Positions 13,461 through 25,288 are shown, counted from the stretch's first letter. The stretch is 64,000 bases of DNA from Druceiella hillmani (GCA_039881145.1 JAYKKI010000016.1:9077001-9141000), one strand, 5' to 3'. Notes: generated from the letters alone by a model not told the origin. Numbers and translations: made by a program.

Positions 13461-16400
13461 TGTTTTCTACTTTTACCGTACTGAACCTTGGAACACATTA
13501 TGGTACAATATGAGTTTAAATTTTGTCGAGTATCTAGAGAAGAAAGTTTTTAGATAAGGTGTATGTTTAGGAGAAAGTTATTTTACTTTCATGTATATAG
13601 ACATACAAGTACATAACACGATGAAAACAAAGTTCGAATTAACTGTCTCTATTACGAAGATCGATAAGTTATTGTATTAGGAGGCAGTTACTTTTTTCGA
13701 TTTTAATGTTTTTCATATCCACTTAATTAGACTGGAATGGCTAGAAAAATTGAATTGTAATTGATATCAAATACCAATTTCTGTAAGGCAATTGAAAATC
13801 CCAAGATCCATGTAATTGCGGTGTACTTAGAATTTGATATAATTTATCCTGCCAAAAGATAGACATGTACTGTAGTTATTTTTAACCAATTATAAAATAA
13901 TAATAAAGGAGCAGTTGGTTTTCTTAAATTATTACAAATATCACAATTTGTATGTTTGTTTATTCACATAAAACATTTAATTTTATTAAACAGCTTAAAG
14001 GAAATAAAAATAAGTTATGTTAGATACAAGACGTTTACTTCAACACCTTAATTTTTCTGCTCACGACGTTACATCGACGTTCGACTTTTACATCCGCAAT
14101 AGTTTTGTTTCCTTTGTACCTTCCTATTATGACTAAATAGTTTTCAAACATATTTATTTATTCTAGAATAACCAAACGTACCACGTGCTCGTTTTATCTG
14201 GAAAATGATACAAATAACACTGGATCAGTTGAATGTTAAATAAATTTGTTTAATAAGGATATCATGGCCAGTTTTCATAATTGTTTTTCTCGCTCGTTTG
14301 TAAAGGGTTCTCCATAATTAAGAAAAAGGTTTCGGCATAGTGAAGTACCTGCTACCGCAATGTGATTAATGGATATAGTCGGGTTAATGGTTAATAAAAC
14401 GAGTTTCGAAATAATTAATTTACGTTAATTGCACATTGCAATACGCCACAAATTTACTACACTAAATATATTTGGAAATGCGTACATTTATATTTTAATT
14501 TCTTTGTTTTGGTATATCATAAGGAATCTTAAATTTAATAAATAATTTCTAGTATTTATTTACAAAAGCTTTCTTTTCTTAAATTTAGTACTGTTATATA
14601 ATGACGGTTTTATATATCAAAATGTCGTCAGCGTCGATGTTCAATATTTCCTTTTTGGTTTAAAAATTTAATACAGGGTTTAAACATGTGAACAAAAATG
14701 AGAGTTCAAGGCAACTAATCTTATTAAAAGAAGAATTCATGAAAATGAATGTGGAAAAATTTTTAGGTAACATTAAAAAAAAGTGTTTACGATTTTATTT
14801 TATTTACCGTTAAATATATCAGATAACAAAGTCATGTTAATTTATTCTAAACCGCGAAAAAATTATAAGGTAAATGTAAAGGCCCAAAATATTAAAACAT
14901 AAGGTAAATGCAAACACAGGATTTTAGTAAATTTTTGTAATTACCAATGCAATGACAATAACAGAAAAAACGATTGAAAGTCGAACTTACGTTAAACGAG
15001 TTAACGGGCTACTAAAAATACATTATTATTTCATTGTAATTTGCATTTTTTTACCTTTTCACAAAATACACGTATTTCTATTTTGCATCTATAGTATGAG
15101 AGTATACCTTTGTGCATTTTTTGGCTAATTAAAAAAAATTAAATACCATTTGAAATACATGTTTTCTGTCTTTTTTTTAAATTTGCGGTGTAAATTAGAA
15201 ACGATTTTAGCATATTGGGCATTTAAAAATTGGGACCAAAAAGATTTTTCTTTGTCGTGAAATAAAAAATTAAAACTAATATTAAAATAAATATAGGAAT
15301 TGGCTGGTACTGACAGGTCAGGCGAGGTATGATCAAGCAAGGGGTTATCATTTTATGAGATAAAGGAAAATATCAGAAAGGATGTACTCACGCGTAGAAT
15401 TAGCGTGAGATAAAAATAGGAGATACCCGGCAGTAAACAGGTGGTGCATATTTACGTGAGTAAATTTACTGCTCGTGGTTCGTTGTATCACACGACGTAT
15501 TAAACGTTTGAAACTTTTAAATGCCTAGAAAAAATATCCGAAGTGCCTGGAAAATATCACATTTACAAATGTGTTAATTTCCAGCGTCTTACGTCGTAGC
15601 GAGGTTAGGCTAAATTCACCGTTATTAATTTATAGTTTGTTTACATTTGATATCTGAAGAAAAACTATTGCTATAAACCAAGACAAAACATGCTTAAATA
15701 TAAAAATATGTTGATATTATAAATCGGTGTGTCTTAAAATATATCAGCAAATATATTTGTAAATAAAAAGAAAAATGGGTGTTCATGGGTTTTCCTGAGC
15801 ATGTAAGGTGCTAATATTGTCATTACATATCTAAAACTGAAGGAGTGAATTTGTAAAAACTTTATCGAGCGTTGCCTTTTTTAAGTATATATCAAACCCA
15901 CATATCAGATACATTTATTATATAAAATATGTACACGAATAAATATTTTTCAGGTATAATATCTTGGACTTCTAATGATTTAACAATAATACAAGCCGTT
16001 ATTTTAAAGAAAGTAGTTTAATTAAGAGTAAAAATGGGATATTATACAGCGCACAAAGACTGTTATCATGAGAAGAACTTATATTACTGATTTCCTTACG
16101 AAAGGCTGTGCATCGTAAATTGCCTTGAAGATAAAAAGTTTTTCCTTTACAAACATACCTTTGCCTTCTTTTAAAAATAACAAAATAACAAGAAAAGTAT
16201 AATGATTACATGACAGTGTCATACCTATAACTATTTACAAATAATTTACTTGGCAACAAATATGTTTTTGAGATCATGTAAACTAAATATACCTAGATAC
16301 TTTCATACCGCGACTTAACCCTACATACGAATAATAAACGATGAAACCACGTACTACAAATAAAATATCGCTTGATTTTTTCATTTTAACTTATTTTTCA

Positions 16401-17029
16401 ATTTGTAATTTATTATTTGCTAATATTTATATTCGATTAGGTTGGTTTTAAACTGGTTACTTTATTTGCTGTTCATATTTCGGTGTTAGAAAATTCAAAA
16501 CATAATCGGTGTTACAAGAGCCATCAATACATATAAATAAAATGAATTTTTTTCTTTACGATTTTTAAATAAAAATCTGCTTTAAGGTTGTCGATTTCCT
16601 TATAGGATACGTAAACATTAGAAACCCTTTGTAATATTTTTGTTTTTGTTTCCGTCTATCTATCTTCTTATCAAAAATAAACTTAGAAACGGTAGACTGT
16701 GTATAGAATTATGTAAGTATGTTAGGATGCAACGGGGTATAGCCTGCACTTTTTATCATTTTGATATCTCAGAAGATTTCGTAAAATATAAAAAAAATTC
16801 TGCTTCCACGTCGATGGGGTGCAGCTAGGAGGCAAAATAAACTGTATGTCGGCCCGCAGAGCATTAAATTAAACTTCTTATTTGTGTTTAATTTTTAAAA
16901 ATAACATAAAATTGACGCATTAAATCTCCACCTATTCGAACTACGTCCGATAAAGTCGCAAAGTCCCTACTAATATAACAAAGTGAAAGTATTACCTTCT
17001 CATTTGTTTGTTTTTCTTTTTTTCGCGTT

Positions 17030-17030
<1 letters not shown>
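13461..17030. other. Unique AT-rich DNA with GC-richer islets, no gene seen
   Basis: No gene or repeat is recognised. Two stretches differ from the background by being more complex and less AT-biased. At 14020-14460 there are several TAATTA/ATTAATG-type sites, a CACGTG E-box (14182-14187) and GTTAATTGCACATTGC. At 15300-15620 there are TGACAGGTCAGGCG, repeated GATAA and AGATA motifs, CAGGTG, and CGTCTTACGTCG. This is compatible with cis-regulatory DNA, but it is only a composition impression. Confidence 0.45.
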
Positions 17031-17123
<93 letters not shown>

Positions 17124-17136
17124 AATATATATATGT
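17031..17136. repeat. (TA)n microsatellite
   Basis: About 100 bp of nearly uninterrupted TA dinucleotides with a few G, C and AA interruptions (ATGTATAT, ATACATAT, ATAAATAT). The Y/I-repeat peptides read across it are artefacts. Confidence 0.95.
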
Positions 17137-17430
17137 CATTATTAATAGGAGTAGATTCATAAATATAAATGCTAACAAGTTATGACCGATCGACCGACAA
17201 GTTATGGCGATGAGAAATAGATAATTATGTTATTAATGAACACAGAATTACATTATTTTAGCTTAAACCTTGTCTATGTAAAAATAGTTGACTAAACCAT
17301 CGTCCCCCATATTTAAACGTGAGTTTAACGTTTGATCTTAACCCTAAAAACTTGTTCGAAATTTTGACATTTCTCGTTTCCCGATAGCCGTTTTTTAATT
17401 ATTTTTTTATTTGTTTAAATTTATAAAAGT

Positions 17431-17541
17431 ATGGATAAGGATAATGATAGTGATATAACAGAAGTTATGGCATTGGAAGAGGTGGAAACGGTGTTTCGCT
17501 GGGAAAGGAGAAATAGCACAAATGCAGGTAAAATCACATGA
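17431..17541 (+). CDS. Short coding-like frame, possible first exon, function unknown
   Basis: An ATG in context AAAAGTATGG opens 36 codons ending at TGA (17539-17541). The peptide begins MDKDNDSDITEVMALEEVE and continues TVFRWERRNSTNAG. Its acidic, W/R-containing composition is unlike the hydrophobic noise translations around it. A donor-like CAG|GTAAAA occurs at 17528, so the coding part could be an exon of 97 nt (17431-17527). No downstream partner exon is identified. I do not recognise the peptide. It may be the N-terminus of a decayed transposon protein, or chance. Confidence 0.2.
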   Translation: MDKDNDSDITEVMALEEVETVFRWERRNSTNAGKIT

Positions 17542-18159
17542 AGACGTTGAATGAAAACGAATTAAAGCAAAAATATGGATTTTGGAAAGAAAATTTTCAC
17601 CAGAAAAAGAAAACTAAAAAAATTTAAATGCAATTATAAAGAATTATATGAACAGAAATAAATACAAAATTTCTTAATATATAATATCAAAAGAGAAAAA
17701 TTAAAACTCAAATTTTTCTAATGACCATTTTTACTTATAAATCGATATAACTTTATTAATATTTTATTTTAATCAAATATGTTTCCTTTACCCGTGGCGT
17801 GTTTCGCTTTGAACATTTGATGCTCCTTCATTTTCCATGCGTAGTCCAAATGCCTATATTTTTTTGGCTTAATTAAATATTGCAATTTTATAATTTCACT
17901 CCATAAACAAATAAACACTATCAAGATTTAAGACTTTCAACTGCAAGGTTTTAGTTAAATGGATACAAGTTTCACAGTTCTATATCAAGGAATGATGATA
18001 TTTATAAATTACATCAACAAATCACCTTCCTTGATGTAAATAATGAAGCTAGAAAAAAGAAAGATTAGGTAGTTCAGTGTTTTAAAACTATGAGTGCTTC
18101 TTGTCAAATTTCTCTAAGAGATGAAAATTAAATATTAGCGTTTTTCTTTTGCTTTCAAT

Positions 18160-18255
18160 TTGTACTTCAATGGACACAGGTAGTATTTGTGGTGCTTGTA
18201 GAGTCGCTGTCTCAAATGAGAATGGCCCTTATGTTAATTCGACACTTCTTTGTAT
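18160..18255 (-). pseudogene. Decayed copy of a duplicated exon-like unit
   Basis: Read on the minus strand, it starts after an acceptor-like TATTTTGTAG and aligns with 18464-18565 over 96 nt. Length differences are all multiples of three. The reading starts IQRSVELT and continues, after an in-frame TAA (CAA in the partner), GPFSFETATLQAPQILPVSIEVQ with conserved GP, AT.QAPQ and VQ. The donor of the partner is absent here (GTACAAATT instead of GTACAGGTA). The plus strand also reads without a stop (ICGAC.VA, NSTL.CIYKI), so strand is inferred from the splice-like boundaries. Confidence 0.3.
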
Positions 18256-18463
18256 CTACAAAATAATAAATGCAACCATTATGTACGTAAGTGTAATGCT
18301 ATTAATATTCAATTCGTTACTGAATTTATTCTTTTTATAAAGAATAAATAAAAGGTATTGATAAAGCAAGGAAGAACATCCAATCTATATCAGACTTTAA
18401 TTTTTTATCATCTCCTTATAATGAGTAAATATACAACGCTATAAATAAATGTCTATGTTATAC

Positions 18464-18565
18464 CTGTACTTTCTCAGCAGTTAAAAGTAACATTTGTGGC
18501 GCTTGTGGAGTCGCTTTCTTATATGTGGTCGATGGCCCTTGTATTAATTCCACACTTCCTTGTAT
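18464..18565 (-). CDS. Exon-like open unit of 34 codons, tandem duplicate, function unknown
   Basis: On the minus strand an acceptor-like TTATTTTATAG precedes an open stretch of exactly 102 nt. It is followed by a donor-like ACAG|GTATAA. The reading begins IQGSVELIQGPSTTYKKATP and ends QAPQMLLLTAEKVQ. A diverged copy lies about 210 bp further along the minus strand (18160-18255), with indels only in multiples of three, one stop and no donor. Tandem pairs like this arise from exon duplication. I do not recognise the peptide. A repeat element with accidental splice-like edges remains possible. Confidence 0.3.
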
Positions 18566-18577
18566 CTATAAAATAAC

Positions 18578-18587
18578 ATATGTGATG

Positions 18588-18632
<45 letters not shown>

Positions 18633-18645
18633 TGTCATCACATAT
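18578..18645. repeat. (TA)n tract inside a 15-bp inverted repeat
   Basis: ATATGTGATGACAAT (18578-18592) and its exact reverse complement (18631-18645) flank a tract of about 38 nt that is almost pure TA. The whole would form a cruciform or a 30-bp-plus stem. It directly abuts the acceptor side of the exon-like unit at 18464-18565. A small (TA)-filled inverted-repeat element is one explanation. Confidence 0.85.
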
Positions 18646-20289
18646 ATTACCTATAGTTTTTTCAAGTTTAGGCGAGGTCTCAAAATTTGCTTGTTCATTT
18701 TTTTTATTTTCCACAGAAAACCACCCAACCAAACAACAACAAATACCCATTGTTTTTTCCTGACTTATATTAAACATTTTAATAGTATAAATCCGTAAGC
18801 CAATCTGACAGAAGCGTTAAACAATTATAAGGCCACATATATAATTACCGTCGCTAATTTTCATTTTATTATGTTGACGAGTACTCAAAATCGTGCATGA
18901 TTGCCAATTTGACCTACATTAAGGTAGGTTATAAATGCGTACGGTTAAACCACCTTTTAGACCCTTTTTATTAATAACATTTTTGAAAGGGACTTATACC
19001 CGTGGTAGACTAGGTTTAGCTATGCTTAGTTTAAGGATGCTTTATGTTATTTTTATCAACAAGACGGTATGAGTTTAAATGACAAATAAAGATATCACTC
19101 TCAAACATCACATTTATGGATGTTTGTAGTGAAAACTTGTCAAATACTATGTATATCAACTTCTGAATTGATAAGTAAATTTATTTAGTATTGGAAGTTT
19201 TTTGGCACTATGTGTTTATCATTTCTCGTTTTGTAGTAACAAAGGAAATCATTAATCCTTGCGTATATTTACACAGTACCTACGTATTTAGATCGGGTGG
19301 GGATGCCTGATGGAGTATATGAATGATGTGAGGAGAAAGTGGAGGTAACCAGGTTTTCCCCACTTGGTTAAATTACCATGTCCTACAAGTATTTCCAAGT
19401 AGTTTTTTAGTACCTTGGTGGGCAAAGGCATAATTTTAAGTTAAAACAAAATTTTAATTAAATCACACTAACATTTAAAGATTTCAGTGAATGCAATTGT
19501 GAACGAAGAAATAAAGAACTTTTATATTAAGATGTTCGTATTTCAACATGCATAGTGTCAGTCTATACCGATTGTTTACGTTTAATTTCAGATATGATCG
19601 ATTAAGAGACTTTTCAGGACAAAAATTGCTCTAACCATAAACTTCATGAAATGAATATTAATTAAATGGATATTTCTATGACGTTGATACATGTGCTTCT
19701 AACCATGAACCAATATTCTTTTGCGATTTTCAATGGTTTTTTTTGGCATGTTCAATTAAAATAAAGTTTTGCCTGTTTATTCACTAAAAAAAATGTCAGT
19801 GGCTGAATTCAATGATGAACAGTTAAAAGTAATATTGGGGTAATACATTTCATAATAATATATTTAACGTAAACATTTAAAATAGTTTTAAAGAAAAAGT
19901 TCTATTAAATATATTTTTATATATAAATATACAATATTTAAGACATAAATATACAGAAAAAACATTCTGATATTATAGGTATCCTTGGATGTGTAATTTC
20001 AGAAATGGATCAAAATAAAAAAATTTAAAATGAAAATATTATTTTCATAAACTTACAAAAAATGAGGTAATCGTTCCTGCAGAAATGTGTATTTTTAGTT
20101 GAATTATGTGTTTTCATATTTTATATAATATTTCACATTTATTCTATGAAATCGTTATTTGAGATATAAGAAAATGGAGTCTTTTATCACTGTTCCGAAA
20201 ACACATTCACACGTATGGCCGATTTCTTTTGTATATTTTTTACAGCACATCTTTTTGCAACAGTTATAGACTTCAGTTTGGAAAAAATG

Positions 20290-20993
20290 TTGAGAACTAA
20301 CCAACGACCTATGAACAAAGACAAGAGAGTATGGAGAATGAACTTCCGATGTGTGAACAAGTAAACATTACGAGTGATCCTACCTCTGAACAAGAAGTGA
20401 AGAAAAACGAGAGAGAAAAAACCACCTAATCTCAATCGAAGTGAGCCGCCGTGTTCAAAGTCGAGCTTAATGGATTTCTTAGAAATACCACCGCCTTCAG
20501 CTCGTAAAGAAAAAAGAAATTTAGAACGGCTGCTTTATCGTAAACCGAGTACGAAAACATCTTAAAAAATAAAACAAACGAGAAAAGAACATTGGAAGGA
20601 TAGAAAAAGAAAAGAAAAAATGAAAGAGAACTGAAAAAAGCAGAAAAGAAAAGAAAAGAAAGTGAGAAGAAGTCGGGGAATAGTAAAAATACAAAGAAAA
20701 TACTAAAAGATAAACTGTTCTCCAACTTGTATATTTGAAAAAAATGAATAGGAAGGATATAGCTGATATGTTGTGAATGTCAAAACGTATTCCATGAAAA
20801 ATGAATTCCCAGAATGCATACGGAACATATCCCTGAAGAAGAAAGAGATGAATTTAAGTGTCATAACTGTTTCTACATAGAAAATGACAACAGTATTACT
20901 GAGAATGAAGAAAGTGACAATGACAGCGATGAATTCCTGGACAACCTGAAAGCACAACAAGAAGAATTGGGATTGAAGTTTATTAAATATTAG
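20290..20993 (+). pseudogene. pogo/Tigger-like (CENP-B type) transposase, C-terminal remnant
   Basis: Read in pieces across three frames on the plus strand, this resembles the tail of insect CENP-B/pogo-type DDE transposases. In order there is a fragment ESMENELPMCEQ... (about 20328-20430); RSEPPCSKSSLMDFLEIPPP then ARKEKRNLERLLYRKPST (about 20437-20555), which is the basic linker after the catalytic core; a long K/E/R-rich stretch (20560-20700); and a PHD-like zinc finger. The finger has CSPTC (about 20716), CCECQNVFHEK (about 20771), HTEHIPEEERDEF, KCHNC, then an acidic tail ending EELGLKFIKY and TAG (20991-20993). A TGA stands where the finger's H-x2-C cysteine would be, and several other stops and frameshifts are present. 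No DDE core or terminal repeats were found nearby, so the copy is truncated. The family assignment is inferred from architecture. Confidence 0.55.
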
Positions 20994-21892
20994 TTTTAAA
21001 GGATAAATAAGTGAATAGTGTCTGAATTTTGGGGATTGGCCAATAACTGAATTATTTAAGGCTAATTACTATATTTTGACGGCCAATTACTGAATTTCGT
21101 AAGTATAAGTATTAAAAAAATTTTTTATTGCAGTAAATGCTTTTTTTTTCCTAGTATTTCCTATAACCTCATTAAGCATGCTTTTATTGTGGTACTACAA
21201 TTTAGGCCTTTAAATCGTGCTATGTTTGACAGATATTCAAAATAAAAAATTTCCTAAAGTGGCTAATAGTTATAGCAATTTCCCTATTTTAATTAGAACG
21301 AAGATTCTTTTAGACTACCAAAACATAACCACCAAATTGTTCTATCAAACTCAAAATATTATTGGACGACGTTTTTTTATTTTCTCTACGACTTGGACAT
21401 CGCTTATTTTTGCACAGCACAATAATATTTAGACGCAGATTCCTCTGTTAATATACATGTTATTATAGAAAATATTTTACCATTTAAGAATACTACTTTT
21501 GTACCACAAAGTGGCAAAAAAATGCAAAAATGTGACAACGCTTGTTCTTTACTTGCATCCTTCATATATATGTATTTTTAGCCGGCTCTGTTATATATGT
21601 ATTTTTAGTCAGCTGTTTCTTCAGTCCACATATTCAATCTTGATATATTTTAAAATTATTATAGTCACTTTGTATTTTTTTTGTAAGCTAGTTTTCTCTA
21701 TGCAGGTCTTATTTGTCAATAACGTATTAAAAATAATGTACATAATAATTATTTTATCTTTTTTTCCTAATATAATATATTTTTTTTGTTGTATTAATCA
21801 AATAGACATAATCACACCCTCGTTATTTCATATTTACTCTTATATATTTACATACAAGTGTATTTATTTTACCACAATATGGTACGAACCTA

Positions 21893-22022
21893 AATAATAG
21901 AAAATAATACTAAAAATAATATATAAAAATAAATAAGTAAATATATATATATATATATACATAATAATAAATAAATATAAATATAATATATAATTATATA
22001 AAAAAAGTATAAAAAACAATAG
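21893..22022. repeat. AT-only low-complexity tract
   Basis: About 130 bp with almost no G or C (ATAATA/AAATAAATAT runs, including a (TA)n core at 21940-21959). It contains nothing gene-like. The 132-codon frame just upstream (21499-21897) is F/I/Y-rich and runs through a short internal duplication (TATATATGTATTTTTAG repeated near 21566 and 21591). It looks like chance coding. Confidence 0.85.
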
Positions 22023-23849
22023 AACTTAAACTACTTACAAATGTTGATAAATTGTGGTCACTAAGGATATATGTGAAAATATCTGTAAAAAAGTCTCCAA
22101 AAGATGCTTGCTACATGATAAATGTATTTATAAAATAATAATGTAAAATGCAAATCTAAGCAATTATAACTTACACAGAAATCTTGTTAGTTAAAATCGT
22201 ATAATATCTGGATAAATTTTTCCACTCCCCTTTGCCTTGTAATTAATATCATCAAAAATGTCAGAAAATCTTAATAACCATAGCATTAGGCTATTTCTAA
22301 AAGTTAAAGTTTAACTTTTAAAGCGAACTGAGAATACAATTCTTAGGTAAGGATTTAAATTTTTTTGTCGTTGATATTATCGCCATTAGTTTAACTTTAT
22401 AGATTTTTATGTTCATCAGAACTGAAATACTACATGTAAACACTCAATCTAAGCACTTACAGAATAAGAGATTCTGAAAAATAAAAACTAGTCAATTAAT
22501 TTTGAATTTGTTTTTGCTATGAAATATTTAAAAAAATCCGGCAAATATAATTTAAAAAGAAATTTACATTTTGGACATTATTTTACAAACTAGAAACTAA
22601 ATATATTGTTTCAACTTAGGAAAAACGTTTAACTTCAGCAAGTTTGAAAAATATTTCAAGTTTCTCGGATTCTTAAATATTTTTGGTCCGAAATGAAATA
22701 TTTGTTACATTTCATAACAGGTTTCCGTTTATTTTACTTATTATCACTTGATCATAAATTAGTGATTTAAAAAATATTCCTGGAACATATATCGATAAAT
22801 TATAGGAAGGTTCATGCATATTGATACTATTGCGCTGTTTGTAAGCATGTTCTAATTAGATAATTGCTTTTCACAACTGGGGGACGTTAGTACCACCGTA
22901 AAGATAACCCGTGACAGAAAGGCCACTCCAGTACCTTTGCTTGCAGTGATTTACCGTATTTTTAAACCGCCATAATTTCGATCTGGATAACATTCGATCG
23001 CTGAAATTTTCAGAAGAAAATTAGTTATTAACTCAAATAACATAAAATTTAATTTGTAGCTCAACATGAGTTTAGGTTTTATTAATACGTAAATTTTTAC
23101 AATTGCGTCACTCACTCACCCACTCATCATTAGTTGATTATTAAAACATTTAGCGCTCTGAAATGATGTCCTAAAAAGTCAAATTCAGTTTGCGGGCTGA
23201 GATCAGTGTACAAATAATGACAAAATGTGTAATATTCCCCTTCCAAGCATTTTCAGTTGATGGAGGAAAACTATATAGGTACGAAAGCCTTAGAATTTCT
23301 CTTCGACATACAGTAACTTCCACACATAACATAAAACAAGATGCGCTGTGAACTTACCGAAAGCCTGGAATAAGGTTTGTAAGCTTATATTAGCGTATAA
23401 AAAATTCATACTTATAAGCAATGAGTAAGCATTATGGGAAAGATGTACGCTGTACTTTTATTACAAAACCTTAACAAGAAAACTATAATCTTGAATTTAA
23501 TACATGCAAGATGGAAAAGTAACGTGCTTCAGTACATCACGCAATGTGCATCCACATGATGTGACACGTGACGTAGGTAGTCTAATAAACCCGTATATAT
23601 GTAAAATATCTTGAACGTACGTGAATGGCAAACCATTTTCTGTTTTTTTTTATATAAATATTGATTATTTTGTATACAGCTTTTTCAGAAAAATTTATTT
23701 TGTTGTTGTAATGAAGGCTAGTTTACCAATCGTGAGCTATTTCGATAAGATGTTTAATGGCGAAGTGTTCCTTTGTTTGATTGTGATTAAAAAATTGAGT
23801 AATTAATCAATAATTTTTCTTTTATTTTGTCAATTATATTAACGATTAA
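22023..23849. other. Unique AT-rich DNA, no gene seen
   Basis: No recognisable gene or repeat. A GC-richer islet at about 22875-23000 (TGGGGGACGTTAGTACCACCG, then CCACTCCAGTACCTTTGC, then AACCGCCATAATTTCGATC) stands out from the background. It could be regulatory, but nothing specific supports that. Confidence 0.5.
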
Positions 23850-23920
23850 CCACAATTAAATGAAACACTTGATTGTGAGTAATGAATATCTACAAAATTA
23901 ACGCCATATATTTGGCGTTA
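23850..23920 (+). mobile_element. Hairpin element family, mini copy (arms deleted)
   Basis: It begins CCACAATTAAATGAAAC like the intact copies, then jumps to the right-end sequence GATTGTGAGTAATGAAT, TCTACAAAATTAACGCC. Nearly all of the arms are missing. It is flanked by a 14-bp direct repeat with one mismatch (23836-23849 ATATTAACGATTAA; 23921-23934 ATATTATCGATTAA), supporting insertion as a unit. Its tail ends in a small palindrome, TAACGCC...GGCGTTA, not present in the larger copies. Confidence 0.7.
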
Positions 23921-24046
23921 ATATTATCGATTAAATTAATAAAAAAAAACAAAACACAGTTTAGCCTGTGTATAGCATATTAAAAACGATGTCACTGAAA
24001 CAATGATTATCTTGTGGGCTTAAATAAGGACCGATTTGTGCTAATA

Positions 24047-24061
24047 TATGTATATATATAC

Positions 24062-24122
<61 letters not shown>
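24047..24122. repeat. (TA)n microsatellite
   Basis: About 75 bp of TA repeats with CATATATATA interruptions at its 5' end. Confidence 0.95.
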
Positions 24123-24127
<5 letters not shown>

Positions 24128-24578
24128 TATACCTCGTATTTCATCTTTTTAATATATCGTGATTCCAGTTCAGGCTTCTGTAAATATTGAACCATCGTCT
24201 ATTAGTCTAAAAGGTGGTAAATCGATTACTATTGTCTAGAGACGTTAAAGTCGTTTCGCCTATATAATCTTCCCGCCGTAACGGCACATCGTTTATTCCT
24301 GCATAATACAAGCAAAACAAAATTTTGTTTATTACCGCTGTCACTAGGGAAAGTACTCACGACACGAGAATACTTCATAAACAAATATATACATTAGAAA
24401 TATTTAAAATTTTTATATCAGATGATAGTGTCACTGAAACAATATTCTTTAAATATTGAAAATACATTGAACTCCAAATATGATGATAATTTTACTCTAA
24501 TGTGAAAGAAAATACATTGTTAAAAATAGTACATATGGCCTATAATTCATAGGTTATATTGCAAGGATATTTTAGTCA

Positions 24579-24583
24579 TACAT

Positions 24584-24659
<76 letters not shown>

Positions 24660-24670
24660 TTATATACATA
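24579..24670. repeat. Compound (TA)n(CA)n(TA)n microsatellite
   Basis: TA repeats are interrupted by a (CA) run at about 24625-24641 and resume to about 24660. This compound structure is typical of animal microsatellites. Confidence 0.95.
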
Positions 24671-25288
24671 CGAGAAAATTATGCATTTAAGAATAGCTTT
24701 ATCAAAAAGCTATCTATAATCGAGTTTTTACTAATTATGTAATTCTATCCATAAATATTAAAGATTTCCCGTGGCGTTTCCATGCCTTCACAAGATATGT
24801 TTCAAATAATCTACAATTTAAAAGAGAAAAACTCTAAGAAGAATGTGGAGGGTATGTTTCTATGAATATGTTCCTAGCATTAAACAGATCGATAAATCGT
24901 TGGGCTAGAAAGTGGAAAAATCATTTATCATAATTTTCTTTGGAAAAGTTATTAGTATGAAAAATCGATGCCACCTAGGTAGCACATAATGCAATATAAT
25001 TCTTCTTTATGATATTATTCAGAAATTCAAGCATTTGAATCAAGCACTGATTTGTGTGCTAAATCTTGAGCTGTCAACTGGAAATTCAGATCCATTATAA
25101 CGTTTTATGTTAGTCTGTACAATAGCTATAGGTACTAAGGAGGACAAAACCACCGTTATAATACTATCGGTGTTATTGACACAATTCTTCAATACAGGCT
25201 CTAACAATTTTGGATACAATCCCCTTTGCATTTTATCTGTGACTTATTATTATAACATTTTATGTATAACCATTATATTTATGTATAA

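Noticed and set aside
16888..17178. Minus-strand frame with YIYIYI repeats (also 18544-18777, 38377-38578, 48709-48915, 63045-63236)
   Set aside because: The peptide is a translation of (TA)n microsatellites, and the open length reflects absence of stops in that repeat.
17338..17354. TTAACCCTAAAAACTTG as a piggyBac-type end
   Set aside because: It resembles a TTAA target plus CCCTA terminus, but no matching inverted TAGGGTTAA end was found within several kb.
20187..20960. Three long minus-strand frames of 82-97 codons
   Set aside because: They are F/S/L-rich antisense readings of the purine-rich, K/E-coding pseudogene on the plus strand.
21499..21897. 132-codon frame, the longest in the window
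   Set aside because: It is almost all I, F, Y, L, S and C, spans an internal short duplication and AT-only DNA, and shows no domain. Expected by chance at this base composition.
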